Origin: Paraburkholderia rhynchosiae
GTDB taxonomy: Bacteria; Pseudomonadota; Gammaproteobacteria; Burkholderiales; Burkholderiaceae
DNA length: 64,000 nt
Direction of reading: 5' to 3'
NCBI RefSeq assembly: GCF_002879865.1
Contig: NZ_PNXY01000018.1
Span: 87,990 to 151,989 of the forward strand
Shown here: one piece after another, positions 24,233 through 33,042 of the stretch
Position numbering within the stretch: the stretch's first letter is position 1
Layout: the number at the start of each line of letters is the position of its first letter
The notes under the pieces: model-generated
Told to the model about the DNA's origin: nothing
The model's input: only the letters and a program-made list of their open reading frames with translations
Databases searched by the model: none
Position numbers and translations under genes: made by a program

Positions 24233-25009
24233 ATGTCGACACAACGAGCCAAACTGGTAGTCGGTAACTGGAAGATGCACGGGTGCCTCGCCGAAAACGC
24301 GACGCTGTTGCAGGCCGTGGCAAAAGGTGCGGCCGAACTGCCGGCCGGCGTGCGCGTCGGCGTGTGCGTGCCGAGCCCGTATCTCGCGCAAGCGCAGTCG
24401 TTGCTGGAAAGCAGCCGGGTGGTGTGGGGCGTGCAGGATATTTCCGCCTTCACGCACGGCGCCTATACCGGTGAAGTGGCTGCGCAAATGGTGGCGGATT
24501 TTCACGCCATGTTCGCGATCGTCGGGCACTCCGAGCGCCGTGCGTATCACCGCGAAAGCGCCGAGCTGGTTGCAGTCAAGACCCAGCGGGCGCTGGAGGC
24601 AGGTTTGACGCCGATCGTATGCGTCGGTGAAACGCTCGAAGAACGCGAAGCCGGTTCGACCGAGCAGGTAGTCGGCGCGCAACTGGACGAAGTGCTGGGG
24701 AAGCTGTCGGCGCAAGAAGCGGCGCGTATCGTTGTTGCCTATGAGCCTGTCTGGGCGATCGGCACCGGTAAAAGTGCGAGTTCCGAGCAGGCGCAGGCGG
24801 TGCATGCGTTCTTGCGTTCGCGTCTCGCGGCCAAAGGCGCTGGCGTCACGGATGTGCCGCTCTTGTACGGCGGCAGCGTGAAGCCGGACAATGCGGAAGA
24901 ATTGTTCCGTCAGCCGGATATCGACGGCGGTCTGATCGGCGGCGCGTCGTTGAAAGATCAGGATTTCTTGGCGATCTGCAAGGCGGCTGTCACCACGGCC
25001 GCCGGTTAA
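24233..25009 (+). CDS. tpiA: Triosephosphate isomerase
   Basis: A 258-residue TIM-barrel enzyme interconverting dihydroxyacetone phosphate and glyceraldehyde 3-phosphate. Catalytic residues are Lys14 (GNWKMHG), His99 (IVGHSERR) and Glu171 (AYEPVWAIGTGK). The phosphate loop LLYGGSVKPDN and GGLIGGASL are also present. ATG 24233 is preferred; the upstream ATG at 24182 would add 17 residues unlike the family. secG follows after 81 bases. Confidence 0.96.
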   Translation: MSTQRAKLVVGNWKMHGCLAENATLLQAVAKGAAELPAGVRVGVCVPSPYLAQAQSLLESSRVVWGVQDISAFTHGAYTGEVAAQMVADFHAMFAIVGHSERRAYHRESAELVAVKTQRALEAGLTPIVCVGETLEEREAGSTEQVVGAQLDEVLGKLSAQEAARIVVAYEPVWAIGTGKSASSEQAQAVHAFLRSRLAAKGAGVTDVPLLYGGSVKPDNAEELFRQPDIDGGLIGGASLKDQDFLAICKAAVTTAAG

Positions 25010-25090
25010 GCAGGGCGCCTTGTCGAGGATGACCCATCCCGAGCCTCGCGGTCCGCGGGTCCCGGTTAAATAAAGACTCAGGTGAGTGTA

Positions 25091-25468
25091 ATGCTGTATT
25101 TGAAAACATTGATTATCGTCGTTCAGCTGTTGTCGGCGCTTGGGGTCATCGGTCTAGTTTTGCTGCAGCACGGCAAAGGCGCGGATATGGGCGCGGCTTT
25201 TGGCAGTGGAGCATCGGGCAGCCTGTTTGGCGCCACCGGCTCCGCAAACTTTTTGTCGCGCACAACGGCAGTGCTCGCAGCGGTGTTTTTTGTAACTACG
25301 CTGACCCTCACCTACCTCGGCGCATATCGTGCAAAGCCTTCTGCGGGCGTGCTCGGTGCGGCGGTCACTGCTCCGGTCGCAGCTTCGGCTGCCTCGGCGC
25401 CAGCAGGCGGTTCGGCTGCGCTGGCTGCGTCGGCTGCGTCCGTTCCGAGCACCGACGTCCCGAAATAA
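25091..25468 (+). CDS. secG: Preprotein translocase subunit SecG
   Basis: A 125-residue inner-membrane component of SecYEG. Two hydrophobic segments (about residues 2-22 and 52-72) flank the conserved loop LLQHGKGADMGAAFGSGAS. The C-terminal 40 residues are an Ala/Ser/Pro-rich tail of the length seen in other Burkholderia SecG. The ATG at 25091 follows AGGTGAG; an in-frame GTG at 25082 overlaps that ribosome binding site. Confidence 0.94.
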   Translation: MLYLKTLIIVVQLLSALGVIGLVLLQHGKGADMGAAFGSGASGSLFGATGSANFLSRTTAVLAAVFFVTTLTLTYLGAYRAKPSAGVLGAAVTAPVAASAASAPAGGSAALAASAASVPSTDVPK

Positions 25469-25495
25469 ATTTTCGTGGAAAGTGCCTTTTGTGCG

Positions 25496-25524
25496 TTGAA
25501 CAAACTGTTTGGAGCAGTTACAAT
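25496..25524 (+). promoter_or_regulatory. Predicted promoter of tRNA-Leu
   Basis: TTGAAC (25496-25501) and TACAAT (25519-25524) are 17 bases apart. They lie about 58 bases before the mature tRNA. Confidence 0.7.
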
Positions 25525-25581
25525 CTAAGTCTTGAAGCGATTCGCGGGTTTTACAAGTTGTTTTCCCGGATTGCATACAGT

Positions 25582-25666
25582 GCCGACGTGGTGAAATTGG
25601 TAGACACGCTATCTTGAGGGGGTAGTGGCGAAAGCTGTGCGAGTTCGAGTCTCGCCGTCGGCACCA
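25582..25666 (+). tRNA. leuU: tRNA-Leu (anticodon GAG)
   Basis: An 85-base class II tRNA. The acceptor arms GCCGACG and CGTCGGC pair perfectly, and ACCA including the encoded CCA ends at 25666. The anticodon stem CTATC/GGTAG encloses TTGAGGG with GAG at 25616-25618. A long variable arm (TGGCGAAAGCTG region) and the GTTCGAGTC T-loop follow. GAG reads CUC/CUU leucine codons. Confidence 0.95.
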
Positions 25667-25676
25667 AATGTTATCT

Positions 25677-25713
25677 AATGCCAGCCGCTTGCTTCGCTTC
25701 GGCTGGCATTTTC
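25677..25713 (+). terminator. Stem-loop terminator after tRNA-Leu
   Basis: AATGCCAGCCG (25677-25687) and CGGCTGGCATT (25700-25710) form a perfect 11-bp stem around a 12-base loop, followed by TTTC. It begins 11 bases after the tRNA. Confidence 0.7.
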
Positions 25714-25771
25714 ACTTCTGGCGCGCGGTTTGCGCTGCATCCGCGGCATGTACGTCTCAGAAGTGATTTCG

Positions 25772-25796
25772 CGTCAGGGGTGCTATGCTCCTGACG
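25772..25796 (+). promoter_or_regulatory. Inverted repeat around a -10-like element upstream of nuoA
   Basis: CGTCAGG (25772-25778) and CCTGACG (25790-25796) are perfect 7-base arms enclosing an 11-base interval that ends in TATGCT (25784-25789), a plausible -10. No convincing -35 is visible. The arrangement suggests an operator over the nuo promoter, but no known regulator motif is recognised. Confidence 0.35.
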
Positions 25797-25826
25797 GCAT
25801 TCAGAACCAACCGATTGAGGATAGTC

Positions 25827-26186
25827 TTGAACCTCGCAGCCTATTTCCCCGTCTTGTTGTTCCTCGTTGTGGGCACCGGTTTAGGCGTAGCACTGGTCAG
25901 TATCGGCAAGATCCTCGGTCCCAACAAGCCCGACACCGAGAAAAACGCACCGTACGAGTGCGGCTTCGAAGCATTCGAAGATGCGCGCATGAAATTCGAT
26001 GTGCGCTATTACCTCGTCGCCATTCTCTTCATCATTTTCGATCTTGAAACCGCGTTCCTGTTCCCGTGGGGCGTCGCCCTGCGCGACATCGGCTGGCCTG
26101 GCTTCATGGCGATGATGATTTTCCTGCTCGAATTCCTGCTGGGCTTCGCCTACATCTGGAAGAAGGGCGGCCTCGACTGGGAATGA
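25827..26186 (+). CDS. nuoA: NADH-quinone oxidoreductase subunit A
   Basis: A 119-residue membrane subunit of respiratory complex I with three membrane spans. The conserved loop NAPYECGFEAFEDARMKFDVRY is clear. The likely start is the rare codon TTG at 25827, 7 bases after GAGG, which gives the family-typical N-terminus (M)NLAAYFPVLLF. An in-frame ATG at 25785 would add 14 atypical residues. First gene of the 14-gene nuo operon. Confidence 0.93.
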   Translation: MNLAAYFPVLLFLVVGTGLGVALVSIGKILGPNKPDTEKNAPYECGFEAFEDARMKFDVRYYLVAILFIIFDLETAFLFPWGVALRDIGWPGFMAMMIFLLEFLLGFAYIWKKGGLDWE

Positions 26187-26249
26187 TGGTTTAATCGCCG
26201 GTTTGCGTGGGTGGCCAAGGCTTGCCGCCCCGTCTGGAGTGGAAAGCAA

Positions 26250-26729
26250 ATGAGTATCGAAGGGGTCTTGAAGGAAGGGTTTGTCACCACCACGGCTGAC
26301 AAACTGATTAACTGGACGCGCACCGGCTCCTTGTGGCCGATGACGTTCGGTCTTGCGTGCTGTGCGGTCGAGATGATGCATGCGGGCGCTGCCCGCTATG
26401 ACCTCGACCGTTTTGGTGTGGTGTTTCGTCCCAGTCCGCGTCAGTCGGACGTGATGATCGTCGCCGGTACGCTGTGCAACAAGATGGCGCCGGCGCTGCG
26501 CAAGGTGTACGACCAGATGGCCGAGCCGCGTTGGGTGATTTCGATGGGCTCTTGCGCGAACGGCGGCGGCTATTACCACTACTCGTATTCGGTAGTGCGT
26601 GGCTGCGATCGCATCGTACCGGTCGACGTCTATGTGCCGGGCTGCCCGCCAACAGCGGAAGCGCTGGTCTACGGCGTGATCCAGTTGCAGGCCAAGATTC
26701 GCCGCACTAACACAATCGCCCGTCAATAA
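26250..26729 (+). CDS. nuoB: NADH-quinone oxidoreductase subunit B
   Basis: A 159-residue peripheral-arm subunit carrying iron-sulfur cluster N2, the electron donor to quinone. Its ligands are Cys37-Cys38 (LACCAVEM), Cys102 (GSCANGG) and Cys132 ([11 protein letters not shown]). The ATG at 26250 is chosen for its agreement with family length; a GTG at 26211 opens the frame upstream. It starts 63 bases after nuoA. Confidence 0.97.
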
Positions 26730-26750
26730 GGCAACGCCTCTCCCCACAAT

Positions 26751-27353
26751 ATGGCAAGCAAACTCGAGACCCTGAAAGCGAACCTCGAGGCGGCCTTTGG
26801 CGGCCTCCTGTTGAGCACTACCGAGGCAATCGGTGAGTTGACGATCGTCGTGAAAGCAAGCGACTACATCAACGTGGCAACGCGTCTGCGCGACGACCGC
26901 TCGCTCGGTTTCGAGCAGTGCGTGGATCTGTGCGGCGTCGACTATCAAACCTATGCCGACGGCGCTTACGACGGTCCGCGTTTCGCGGCCGTTCTGCATT
27001 TGTTGTCGGTGCAGAACAACTGGCGTCTGCGTCTGCGTGTGTTCGCCCCGGACGACGAAGTGCCTATCCTGCCGTCGGTCGTCGAAATCTGGAATTCGGT
27101 CAACTGGTATGAGCGGGAGGCGTTCGACCTGTACGGCATCGTCTTCGAAGGCCATCCAGACCTGCGCCGCATTCTGACCGACTACGGTTTCATTGGTCAC
27201 CCGTTCCGCAAAGATTTCCCTGTCTCCGGCTACGTCGAAATGCGTTACGACCCGGAAGAGAAGCGCGTCGTCTATCAGCCTGTGACGATCGAGCCGCGGG
27301 AAATCACGCCGCGCGTGATCCGCGAAGATCGCTATGGCGGTCTGAAACACTAA
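26751..27353 (+). CDS. nuoC: NADH-quinone oxidoreductase subunit C
   Basis: A 200-residue subunit of the connecting module (30-kDa subunit family). The signature near residues 115-160 reads SVNWYEREAFDLYGIVFEGHPDLRRILTDYGF-like, split across strand and helix. NuoC is separate from NuoD here, unlike the fused E. coli NuoCD. Spacing to nuoD is only 9 bases. Confidence 0.97.
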   Translation: MASKLETLKANLEAAFGGLLLSTTEAIGELTIVVKASDYINVATRLRDDRSLGFEQCVDLCGVDYQTYADGAYDGPRFAAVLHLLSVQNNWRLRLRVFAPDDEVPILPSVVEIWNSVNWYEREAFDLYGIVFEGHPDLRRILTDYGFIGHPFRKDFPVSGYVEMRYDPEEKRVVYQPVTIEPREITPRVIREDRYGGLKH

Positions 27354-27362
27354 GAGAACGCC

Positions 27363-28616
27363 ATGGCAGAGATCAAGAACTACACGCTCAATTTCGGCCC
27401 TCAGCATCCGGCGGCGCACGGTGTGCTGCGCCTCGTGCTGGAGCTCGACGGCGAAGTCATCCAGCGCGCCGATCCGCACATCGGCCTGCTGCATCGCGCG
27501 ACTGAAAAGCTCGCCGAAACCAAAACGTTTATCCAGTCTGTGCCGTACATGGACCGTCTCGACTATGTGTCGATGATGGTGAACGAGCACGGCTATGTGA
27601 TGGCGATCGAAAAGCTGCTCGGCATCGACGTGCCTGTTCGCGCGCAATACATCCGCGTAATGTTCGACGAAATCACGCGTGTGCTGAACCACCTGATGTG
27701 GATCGGCGCGCACGCGCTGGACGTCGGCGCAATGGCGGTGTTTCTGTATGCGTTCCGCGAGCGCGAAGACCTGATGGACGTGTACGAAGCGGTATCCGGC
27801 GCACGGATGCACGCGGCTTACTATCGTCCGGGCGGCGTTTATCGCGATCTGCCGGACGCCATGCCGCAGTACAAGGCGTCGAAGATTCGCAACGCGAAGG
27901 CATTGTCGAGAATGAACGAGAACCGTCAAGGTTCATTGCTGGACTTCATCGACGATTTCTTCACGCGTTTTCCGAAGTGCGTCGACGAGTATGAAACGCT
28001 GCTCACCGACAACCGGATCTGGAAACAACGTCTGGTCGGTATCGGCGTGGTCAGCCCGGAGCGCGCGCTGCAACTCGGCATGACCGGCGCAATGCTGCGC
28101 GGCTCGGGTATCGAATGGGACCTGCGCAAGAAGCAGCCGTACGAAGTGTACGAGAAGCTCGATTTCGACATTCCAGTCGGCGTGAACGGCGACTGCTATG
28201 ACCGTTATCTGGTTCGCGTCGAAGAAATGCGTCAGTCCACGCGAATCGTGAAACAGTGCGTTGAGTGGCTGCGCAAGAATTCCGGCCCTGTGATGATCGA
28301 CAATCACAAGGTTGCGCCGCCGTCGCGCGTCGGCATGAAGTCGAACATGGAAGAACTGATTCATCACTTCAAGCTGTTCACTGAAGGCTTCCATGTGCCG
28401 GAAGGCGAGGCTTATGCCGCCGTCGAGCATCCGAAGGGCGAGTTCGGCATCTATCTGATCTCCGATGGCGCAAATAAGCCGTATCGCCTCAAGATTCGCG
28501 CGCCGGGCTATGCGCACCTGTCCTCGCTGGACGAAATGGCGCGCGGTCACATGATCGCCGACGCTGTGACGATCATCGGCACGCAGGACATCGTGTTCGG
28601 CGAAGTCGATCGCTAG
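27363..28616 (+). CDS. nuoD: NADH-quinone oxidoreductase subunit D
   Basis: A 417-residue 49-kDa-family subunit that forms the quinone pocket with NuoB. It opens NYTLNFGPQHPAAHGVLRL with the quinone-loop His, has HIGLLHRATEKLAE and ends with SLDEMARGHMIADAVTIIGTQDIVFGEVDR-type family sequence. Length is normal. A 134-base gap precedes nuoE. Confidence 0.97.
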   Translation: MAEIKNYTLNFGPQHPAAHGVLRLVLELDGEVIQRADPHIGLLHRATEKLAETKTFIQSVPYMDRLDYVSMMVNEHGYVMAIEKLLGIDVPVRAQYIRVMFDEITRVLNHLMWIGAHALDVGAMAVFLYAFREREDLMDVYEAVSGARMHAAYYRPGGVYRDLPDAMPQYKASKIRNAKALSRMNENRQGSLLDFIDDFFTRFPKCVDEYETLLTDNRIWKQRLVGIGVVSPERALQLGMTGAMLRGSGIEWDLRKKQPYEVYEKLDFDIPVGVNGDCYDRYLVRVEEMRQSTRIVKQCVEWLRKNSGPVMIDNHKVAPPSRVGMKSNMEELIHHFKLFTEGFHVPEGEAYAAVEHPKGEFGIYLISDGANKPYRLKIRAPGYAHLSSLDEMARGHMIADAVTIIGTQDIVFGEVDR

Positions 28617-28750
28617 GACGTAATCGTCGGCGCGCGTCTTCGGATTGTAGCGAAGCACGCGTCAAGCAAAGGAACGCCGGGTCTGTCGCAGCATCATCAT
28701 GTGAGCGACGGGTTTTCGTTCGGTAGGAATTGAAAGAGTCGTGTCTGAAA

Positions 28751-29236
28751 ATGATCTCAGCTGAAGGCCTGAAAGAAATCGATCGTGCGATCGCGAAGTA
28801 TCCCGCCGATCAGAAACAGTCCGCCGTGATGTCGGCGTTGGCCACTGCTCAGGAAGAGCATGGCTGGCTGTCGCCCGAACTCATGCAGTTCGTCGCGGAC
28901 TATCTCGGCATGCCCGCAGTCGCCGTGCAGGAGGTGGCAACCTTCTACACGATGTACGAGACGTCGCCGGTCGGCAAGTACAAGATCACGCTCTGCACGA
29001 ACCTGCCGTGCCAGCTCGGCCCGGACGGCGGCTCCGACAGCGCCGCTGAATATCTGAAGCAGAGGCTCGGCATCGACTTCGGCGAAACCACGGCCGACGG
29101 CAAATTCACCCTGAAAGAAGGTGAGTGCATGGGTTCGTGCGGCGACGCGCCGGTGATGCTGGTGAACAACCATCGCATGTGCAGCTTCATGAGCCGCGAG
29201 AAGATCGATCAGCTGCTCGAGGAACTTTCGAAATGA
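28751..29236 (+). CDS. nuoE: NADH-quinone oxidoreductase subunit E
   Basis: A 161-residue 24-kDa-family subunit with a thioredoxin-like fold holding the [2Fe-2S] cluster N1a. Ligands are Cys82, Cys87, Cys126 and Cys130 (CTNLPCQLG and GECMGSCGDAP). The ATG at 28751 gives the usual MISAEGLKEID start; the ribosome binding site is poor and an upstream TTG (28730) is less likely. The stop overlaps the nuoF start (ATGA). Confidence 0.95.
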   Translation: MISAEGLKEIDRAIAKYPADQKQSAVMSALATAQEEHGWLSPELMQFVADYLGMPAVAVQEVATFYTMYETSPVGKYKITLCTNLPCQLGPDGGSDSAAEYLKQRLGIDFGETTADGKFTLKEGECMGSCGDAPVMLVNNHRMCSFMSREKIDQLLEELSK

Positions 29237-30561
29237 CGTCTTTACACGATCGTCACATCAAACCGCTGATTCTCGCCGGCCTCAACGGCGACAACTGGCA
29301 TCTCGAAGACTACGTGGCGCGCGGCGGTTACGCCCAGCTGCGCCGCATTCTGGAAGAAAAGATTCCGCCGGAGCAGGTGATCGCCGACGTCAAGGCGTCG
29401 GGTCTGCGCGGCCGTGGCGGCGCGGGCTTCCCGACCGGGCTGAAGTGGAGTTTCATGCCGCGCCAGTTTCCGGGCCAGAAGTACCTCGTCTGCAATTCGG
29501 ATGAAGGTGAGCCGGGCACGTTCAAAGACCGCGACATCCTCCGCTTCAATCCGCATTCGCTGATCGAAGGCATGGCCATCGGCGCGTACGCGATGGGCAT
29601 TACAGTCGGCTACAACTATATTCACGGCGAAATCTGGGAAGTCTACAAGCGCTTCGAAGAAGCGTTGGACGAAGCTCGCCGCGCCGGGTTCCTCGGCGAG
29701 AACATCATGGGTTCGGGCTTCTCGTTCGAGCTGCATGCGCACCACGGTTACGGCGCCTATATCTGCGGTGAAGAAACCGCGCTGCTGGAATCGCTGGAAG
29801 GCAAGAAAGGTCAACCGCGCTTCAAGCCGCCGTTCCCGGCGAGCTTCGGCGTGTACGGCAAGCCGACCACGATCAACAACACCGAGACGTTCGCAGCGGT
29901 GCCGTTCCTGCTCGCAATCGGTCCGCAGAATTACCTCGAGATCGGCAAGCCGAACAACGGCGGCACGAAGATTTTCTCGATTGCAGGCGACGTCGAACGT
30001 CCGGGCAACTATGAGGTTCCGCTCGGCACGCCGTTCGCGACGCTGATGGAACTCGCTGGCGGCATGCGCGGCGGCAAAAAGATCAAGGCCGTCATTCCTG
30101 GCGGTTCGTCGGCGCCGGTCATCCCCGGCGACATCATGATGCAAACCGACCTGGATTACGATTCGATCGCGAAGGCTGGGTCGATGCTCGGTTCGGGCGC
30201 CGTCATCGTGATGGACGAGACGCGTTGCATGGTTCGCTCGCTGCTGCGTTTGTCGTACTTCTACTACGAAGAATCGTGTGGTCAATGCACGCCTTGTCGT
30301 GAAGGCACGGGTTGGCTGTACCGCGTCGTGCATCGTATTGAACATGGGCTCGGGCGTCCTGAAGATCTGGATCTGCTGAACTCGGTTGCGGAAAACATCA
30401 TGGGCCGCACGATTTGCGCGCTCGGCGATGCAGCGGCCATGCCGGTTCGCGGCATGCTCAAGCACTACTGGGACGAATTCGAATATCACGTCGCTCACAA
30501 GCATTGCCTCGTCGGCGGTCATGCAAGCGCTGCTGCGGCAACTGAAACAGTGGCTGCCTGA
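29233..30561 (+). CDS. nuoF: NADH-quinone oxidoreductase subunit F
   Basis: A 442-residue NADH-binding 51-kDa subunit with FMN and cluster N3. The FMN/NADH glycine loop is GLRGRGGAGFPTGLKW. N3 ligands start with Cys349, Cys352 and Cys355 (SCGQCTPCREG), with the fourth near 395 in the TICALGDAAAMPV region. The ATG at 29233 overlaps the nuoE stop. It is followed by 147 bases containing a 12-bp tandem repeat before nuoG. Confidence 0.97.
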   Translation: MTSLHDRHIKPLILAGLNGDNWHLEDYVARGGYAQLRRILEEKIPPEQVIADVKASGLRGRGGAGFPTGLKWSFMPRQFPGQKYLVCNSDEGEPGTFKDRDILRFNPHSLIEGMAIGAYAMGITVGYNYIHGEIWEVYKRFEEALDEARRAGFLGENIMGSGFSFELHAHHGYGAYICGEETALLESLEGKKGQPRFKPPFPASFGVYGKPTTINNTETFAAVPFLLAIGPQNYLEIGKPNNGGTKIFSIAGDVERPGNYEVPLGTPFATLMELAGGMRGGKKIKAVIPGGSSAPVIPGDIMMQTDLDYDSIAKAGSMLGSGAVIVMDETRCMVRSLLRLSYFYYEESCGQCTPCREGTGWLYRVVHRIEHGLGRPEDLDLLNSVAENIMGRTICALGDAAAMPVRGMLKHYWDEFEYHVAHKHCLVGGHASAAAATETVAA

Positions 30562-30585
30562 GTGGCCCGGCAGGCGGCCAGACAA

Positions 30586-30609
30586 GTGCGCTGACAGGTG
30601 CGCTGACGG
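30586..30609 (+). repeat. 12-bp tandem duplication between nuoF and nuoG
   Basis: GTGCGCTGACAG (30586-30597) is followed directly by GTGCGCTGACGG (30598-30609). TTGCGCACC follows and could pair back with GTGCGC. No gene lies in this 147-base spacer. Confidence 0.7.
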
Positions 30610-30708
30610 TTGCGCACCACGACACGTCAACCGCGGGATTCATTGCCTCGACGGGCGATGAACGGGGCGAACGATTGAGCGGTAACAGGTTAAGGAAGAT
30701 TGACCATC

Positions 30709-33042
30709 ATGGTTGAACTTGAAATAGACGGCAAGAAAGTAGAGGTGCCTGAAGGCAGCATGGTCATCCAGGCTGCGCATAAGGTCGACACGTACATTCC
30801 TCACTTCTGCTATCACAAGAAGCTGTCGATCGCGGCCAACTGCCGGATGTGTCTGGTCGATGTCGAAAAAATGCCGAAGGCCGTGCCCGCATGCGCGACG
30901 CCGGTCTCGGCCGGCATGATCGTGCGCACGAAGTCGGAAAAGGCGGTGAAGGGCCAGCAATCCGTGATGGAATTCCTGCTGATCAATCACCCGCTGGATT
31001 GCCCGATCTGCGACCAGGGTGGCGAATGTCAGTTGCAGGATCTGGCGGTCGGTTACGGCAAGTCATCGTCGCGCTATAGCGAAGAAAAGCGTGTGGTGTT
31101 CCACAAGAACGTCGGGCCGCTGATCTCGATGGAAGAAATGTCGCGTTGCATTCATTGCACGCGTTGTGTCCGCTTTGGCCAGGAAGTGGCCGGCGTGATG
31201 GAACTCGGCATGCTGGGCCGCGGCGAGCATTCGGAGATCACGTCGTTTGTCGGCAAGACGGTCGACTCCGAACTGTCGGGTAACATGATCGACCTGTGCC
31301 CGGTCGGCGCTCTGACCAGCAAGCCGTTCCGCTACAGCGCGCGGACGTGGGAACTGTCGCGCCGCAAGTCGGTGAGCCCGCACGATTCGGTCGGCGCGAA
31401 CCTCGTAGTGCAGGTGAAGAACAACCGCGTGATGCGCGTTCTGCCGTTCGAAAACGAAGCCATCAACGAGTGCTGGATTTCGGACAAGGACCGCTTCTCA
31501 TATGAAGGCCTGAACAGCCCCGAGCGTCTGACGCAGCCAATGCTCAAGCAAGGCGGCAAGTGGGTCGAAACCGACTGGCACACCGCGCTTGATTACGTGG
31601 TCAAGGGTTTGAAAGGCATCAAGGGCGATCACGGCGCGAACGCGCTGGCCGCGCTCGGCAGCGCCCACAGCACGGTTGAAGAACTGTTCCTGCTGAAGCA
31701 ACTGGCCCAAGCGGTCGGCACACCTAACGTCGACTTCCGTCTGCGTCAGTCAGATTTTTCTGCGCCGGTCGGCGGTGCGCCGTGGCTCGGCACCGCTATC
31801 GCCGATCTGTCGAACATCGATTCCGCGCTGGTGATCGGTTCGGATCTGCGCCGCGATCATCCGTTGTTCGCCGCACGTCTGCGTCAGGCCGCAAAGGGCG
31901 GCGCGAAGCTCACGTTCGTGCAGGCGACTGGCGATGACGCGCTGATTCCGCAAGCGCAGCGCATTACCGCAGCGCCGTCAGCGTGGCTCGAAGCAATGGC
32001 CGGTATCGCCTCGGCGGTCTCGGAAGCGAGTGGCGCCGCGCTGCCGGAGGCTTTCTCCGGTGCACAAGCTACCGACGTGGACAAGCAGGTCGCGAAATCG
32101 CTCGCCACCGGCGAACGCCGCCTCGTGCTGATTGGCAACGGCGCGGTGCGTCATCCGGACTTTGCTGTCATTCATGCCGCAGCCCAATGGATCGCGGACG
32201 CAACCGGCGCAGCGCTCGGCTTCCTGCCGGAAGCGGCCAACACGGTGGGCGCGCATCTCGTGAACGCATTGCCGGGCGACGGCGGTCTGAACGCTCGTGA
32301 AGTGTTCGAACAACCGCGCAAGGGCTATCTGCTGCTGAACCTCGAACCGGAGTTCGACACGGCCAATCCGGCGCAGGCTTTGGCCGCGCTGAATCAGGCT
32401 GAAATGGTTGTCGTGATGTCGCCGTTCCAGATCGGCGCCGAATACGCCGACGTGCTGCTGCCGATCGCGCCGTTCACCGAAACGGCCGGCACGTTCGTCA
32501 ATGCCGAAGGTACGGTGCAGTCGTTCAACGGCGTCGTGCGTGCGCTTGGCGAGACGCGTCCGGCATGGAAGGTGTTGCGTGTGCTGGGTAGCCTGCTGGG
32601 CGTGCCGGGCTTCGAATACGACACGGCCGAAGAAGTGCGCGAAGCCGCGCTCGGCGACGGCGAACTGCAATCGCGTCTGTCGAATAAGACCGGCGTGGCG
32701 GTTGCGCGGGGCAAGGCGGCGAAGGCAGCGGAAGGCAAGTTCGAGCGCATCGCCGACGTGCCGATCTACCACGCCGACTCGCTCGTCCGTCGCGCAGAGT
32801 CGCTGCATCTGACCGCCGCGGCGCGCGCCGCGAACAAGGTGGGCCTCCCGGCTGCGCTGTTCGACAAACTGGGTTTGAAAGAGGGCGACGCGGTTCGCGT
32901 GCGCCAGGGGGAGCAATCGGTGCAGTTGCCGGCCGTGCGCGACGCAAATCTTGCGGAGACGGTCGTCCGCGTATCGGCGGCTACGCCTGCCGGTGCAGCG
33001 CTGGGCAGCCTGTTCGGTGAACTGCTGGTGGAGAAGGCGTAA
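30709..33042 (+). CDS. nuoG: NADH-quinone oxidoreductase subunit G
   Basis: A 777-residue 75-kDa-family subunit that carries electrons through several Fe-S clusters. N-terminal [2Fe-2S] ligands lie in HFCYHKKLSIAANCRMCLVD plus CAT. A His-Cys cluster follows around HPLDCPICDQGGECQLQD. The [4Fe-4S] set CIHCTRC plus DLCPVGAL precedes the molybdopterin-oxidoreductase-like domain, which has lost its cofactor function. ATG 30709 follows AAGGA at a slightly long distance. nuoH begins on the next base after its stop. Confidence 0.96.
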   Translation: MVELEIDGKKVEVPEGSMVIQAAHKVDTYIPHFCYHKKLSIAANCRMCLVDVEKMPKAVPACATPVSAGMIVRTKSEKAVKGQQSVMEFLLINHPLDCPICDQGGECQLQDLAVGYGKSSSRYSEEKRVVFHKNVGPLISMEEMSRCIHCTRCVRFGQEVAGVMELGMLGRGEHSEITSFVGKTVDSELSGNMIDLCPVGALTSKPFRYSARTWELSRRKSVSPHDSVGANLVVQVKNNRVMRVLPFENEAINECWISDKDRFSYEGLNSPERLTQPMLKQGGKWVETDWHTALDYVVKGLKGIKGDHGANALAALGSAHSTVEELFLLKQLAQAVGTPNVDFRLRQSDFSAPVGGAPWLGTAIADLSNIDSALVIGSDLRRDHPLFAARLRQAAKGGAKLTFVQATGDDALIPQAQRITAAPSAWLEAMAGIASAVSEASGAALPEAFSGAQATDVDKQVAKSLATGERRLVLIGNGAVRHPDFAVIHAAAQWIADATGAALGFLPEAANTVGAHLVNALPGDGGLNAREVFEQPRKGYLLLNLEPEFDTANPAQALAALNQAEMVVVMSPFQIGAEYADVLLPIAPFTETAGTFVNAEGTVQSFNGVVRALGETRPAWKVLRVLGSLLGVPGFEYDTAEEVREAALGDGELQSRLSNKTGVAVARGKAAKAAEGKFERIADVPIYHADSLVRRAESLHLTAAARAANKVGLPAALFDKLGLKEGDAVRVRQGEQSVQLPAVRDANLAETVVRVSAATPAGAALGSLFGELLVEKA

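Noticed and set aside
25881..27929. 682-codon minus-strand frame over nuoA-nuoD
   Set aside because: Antisense shadow of four certain complex I genes.
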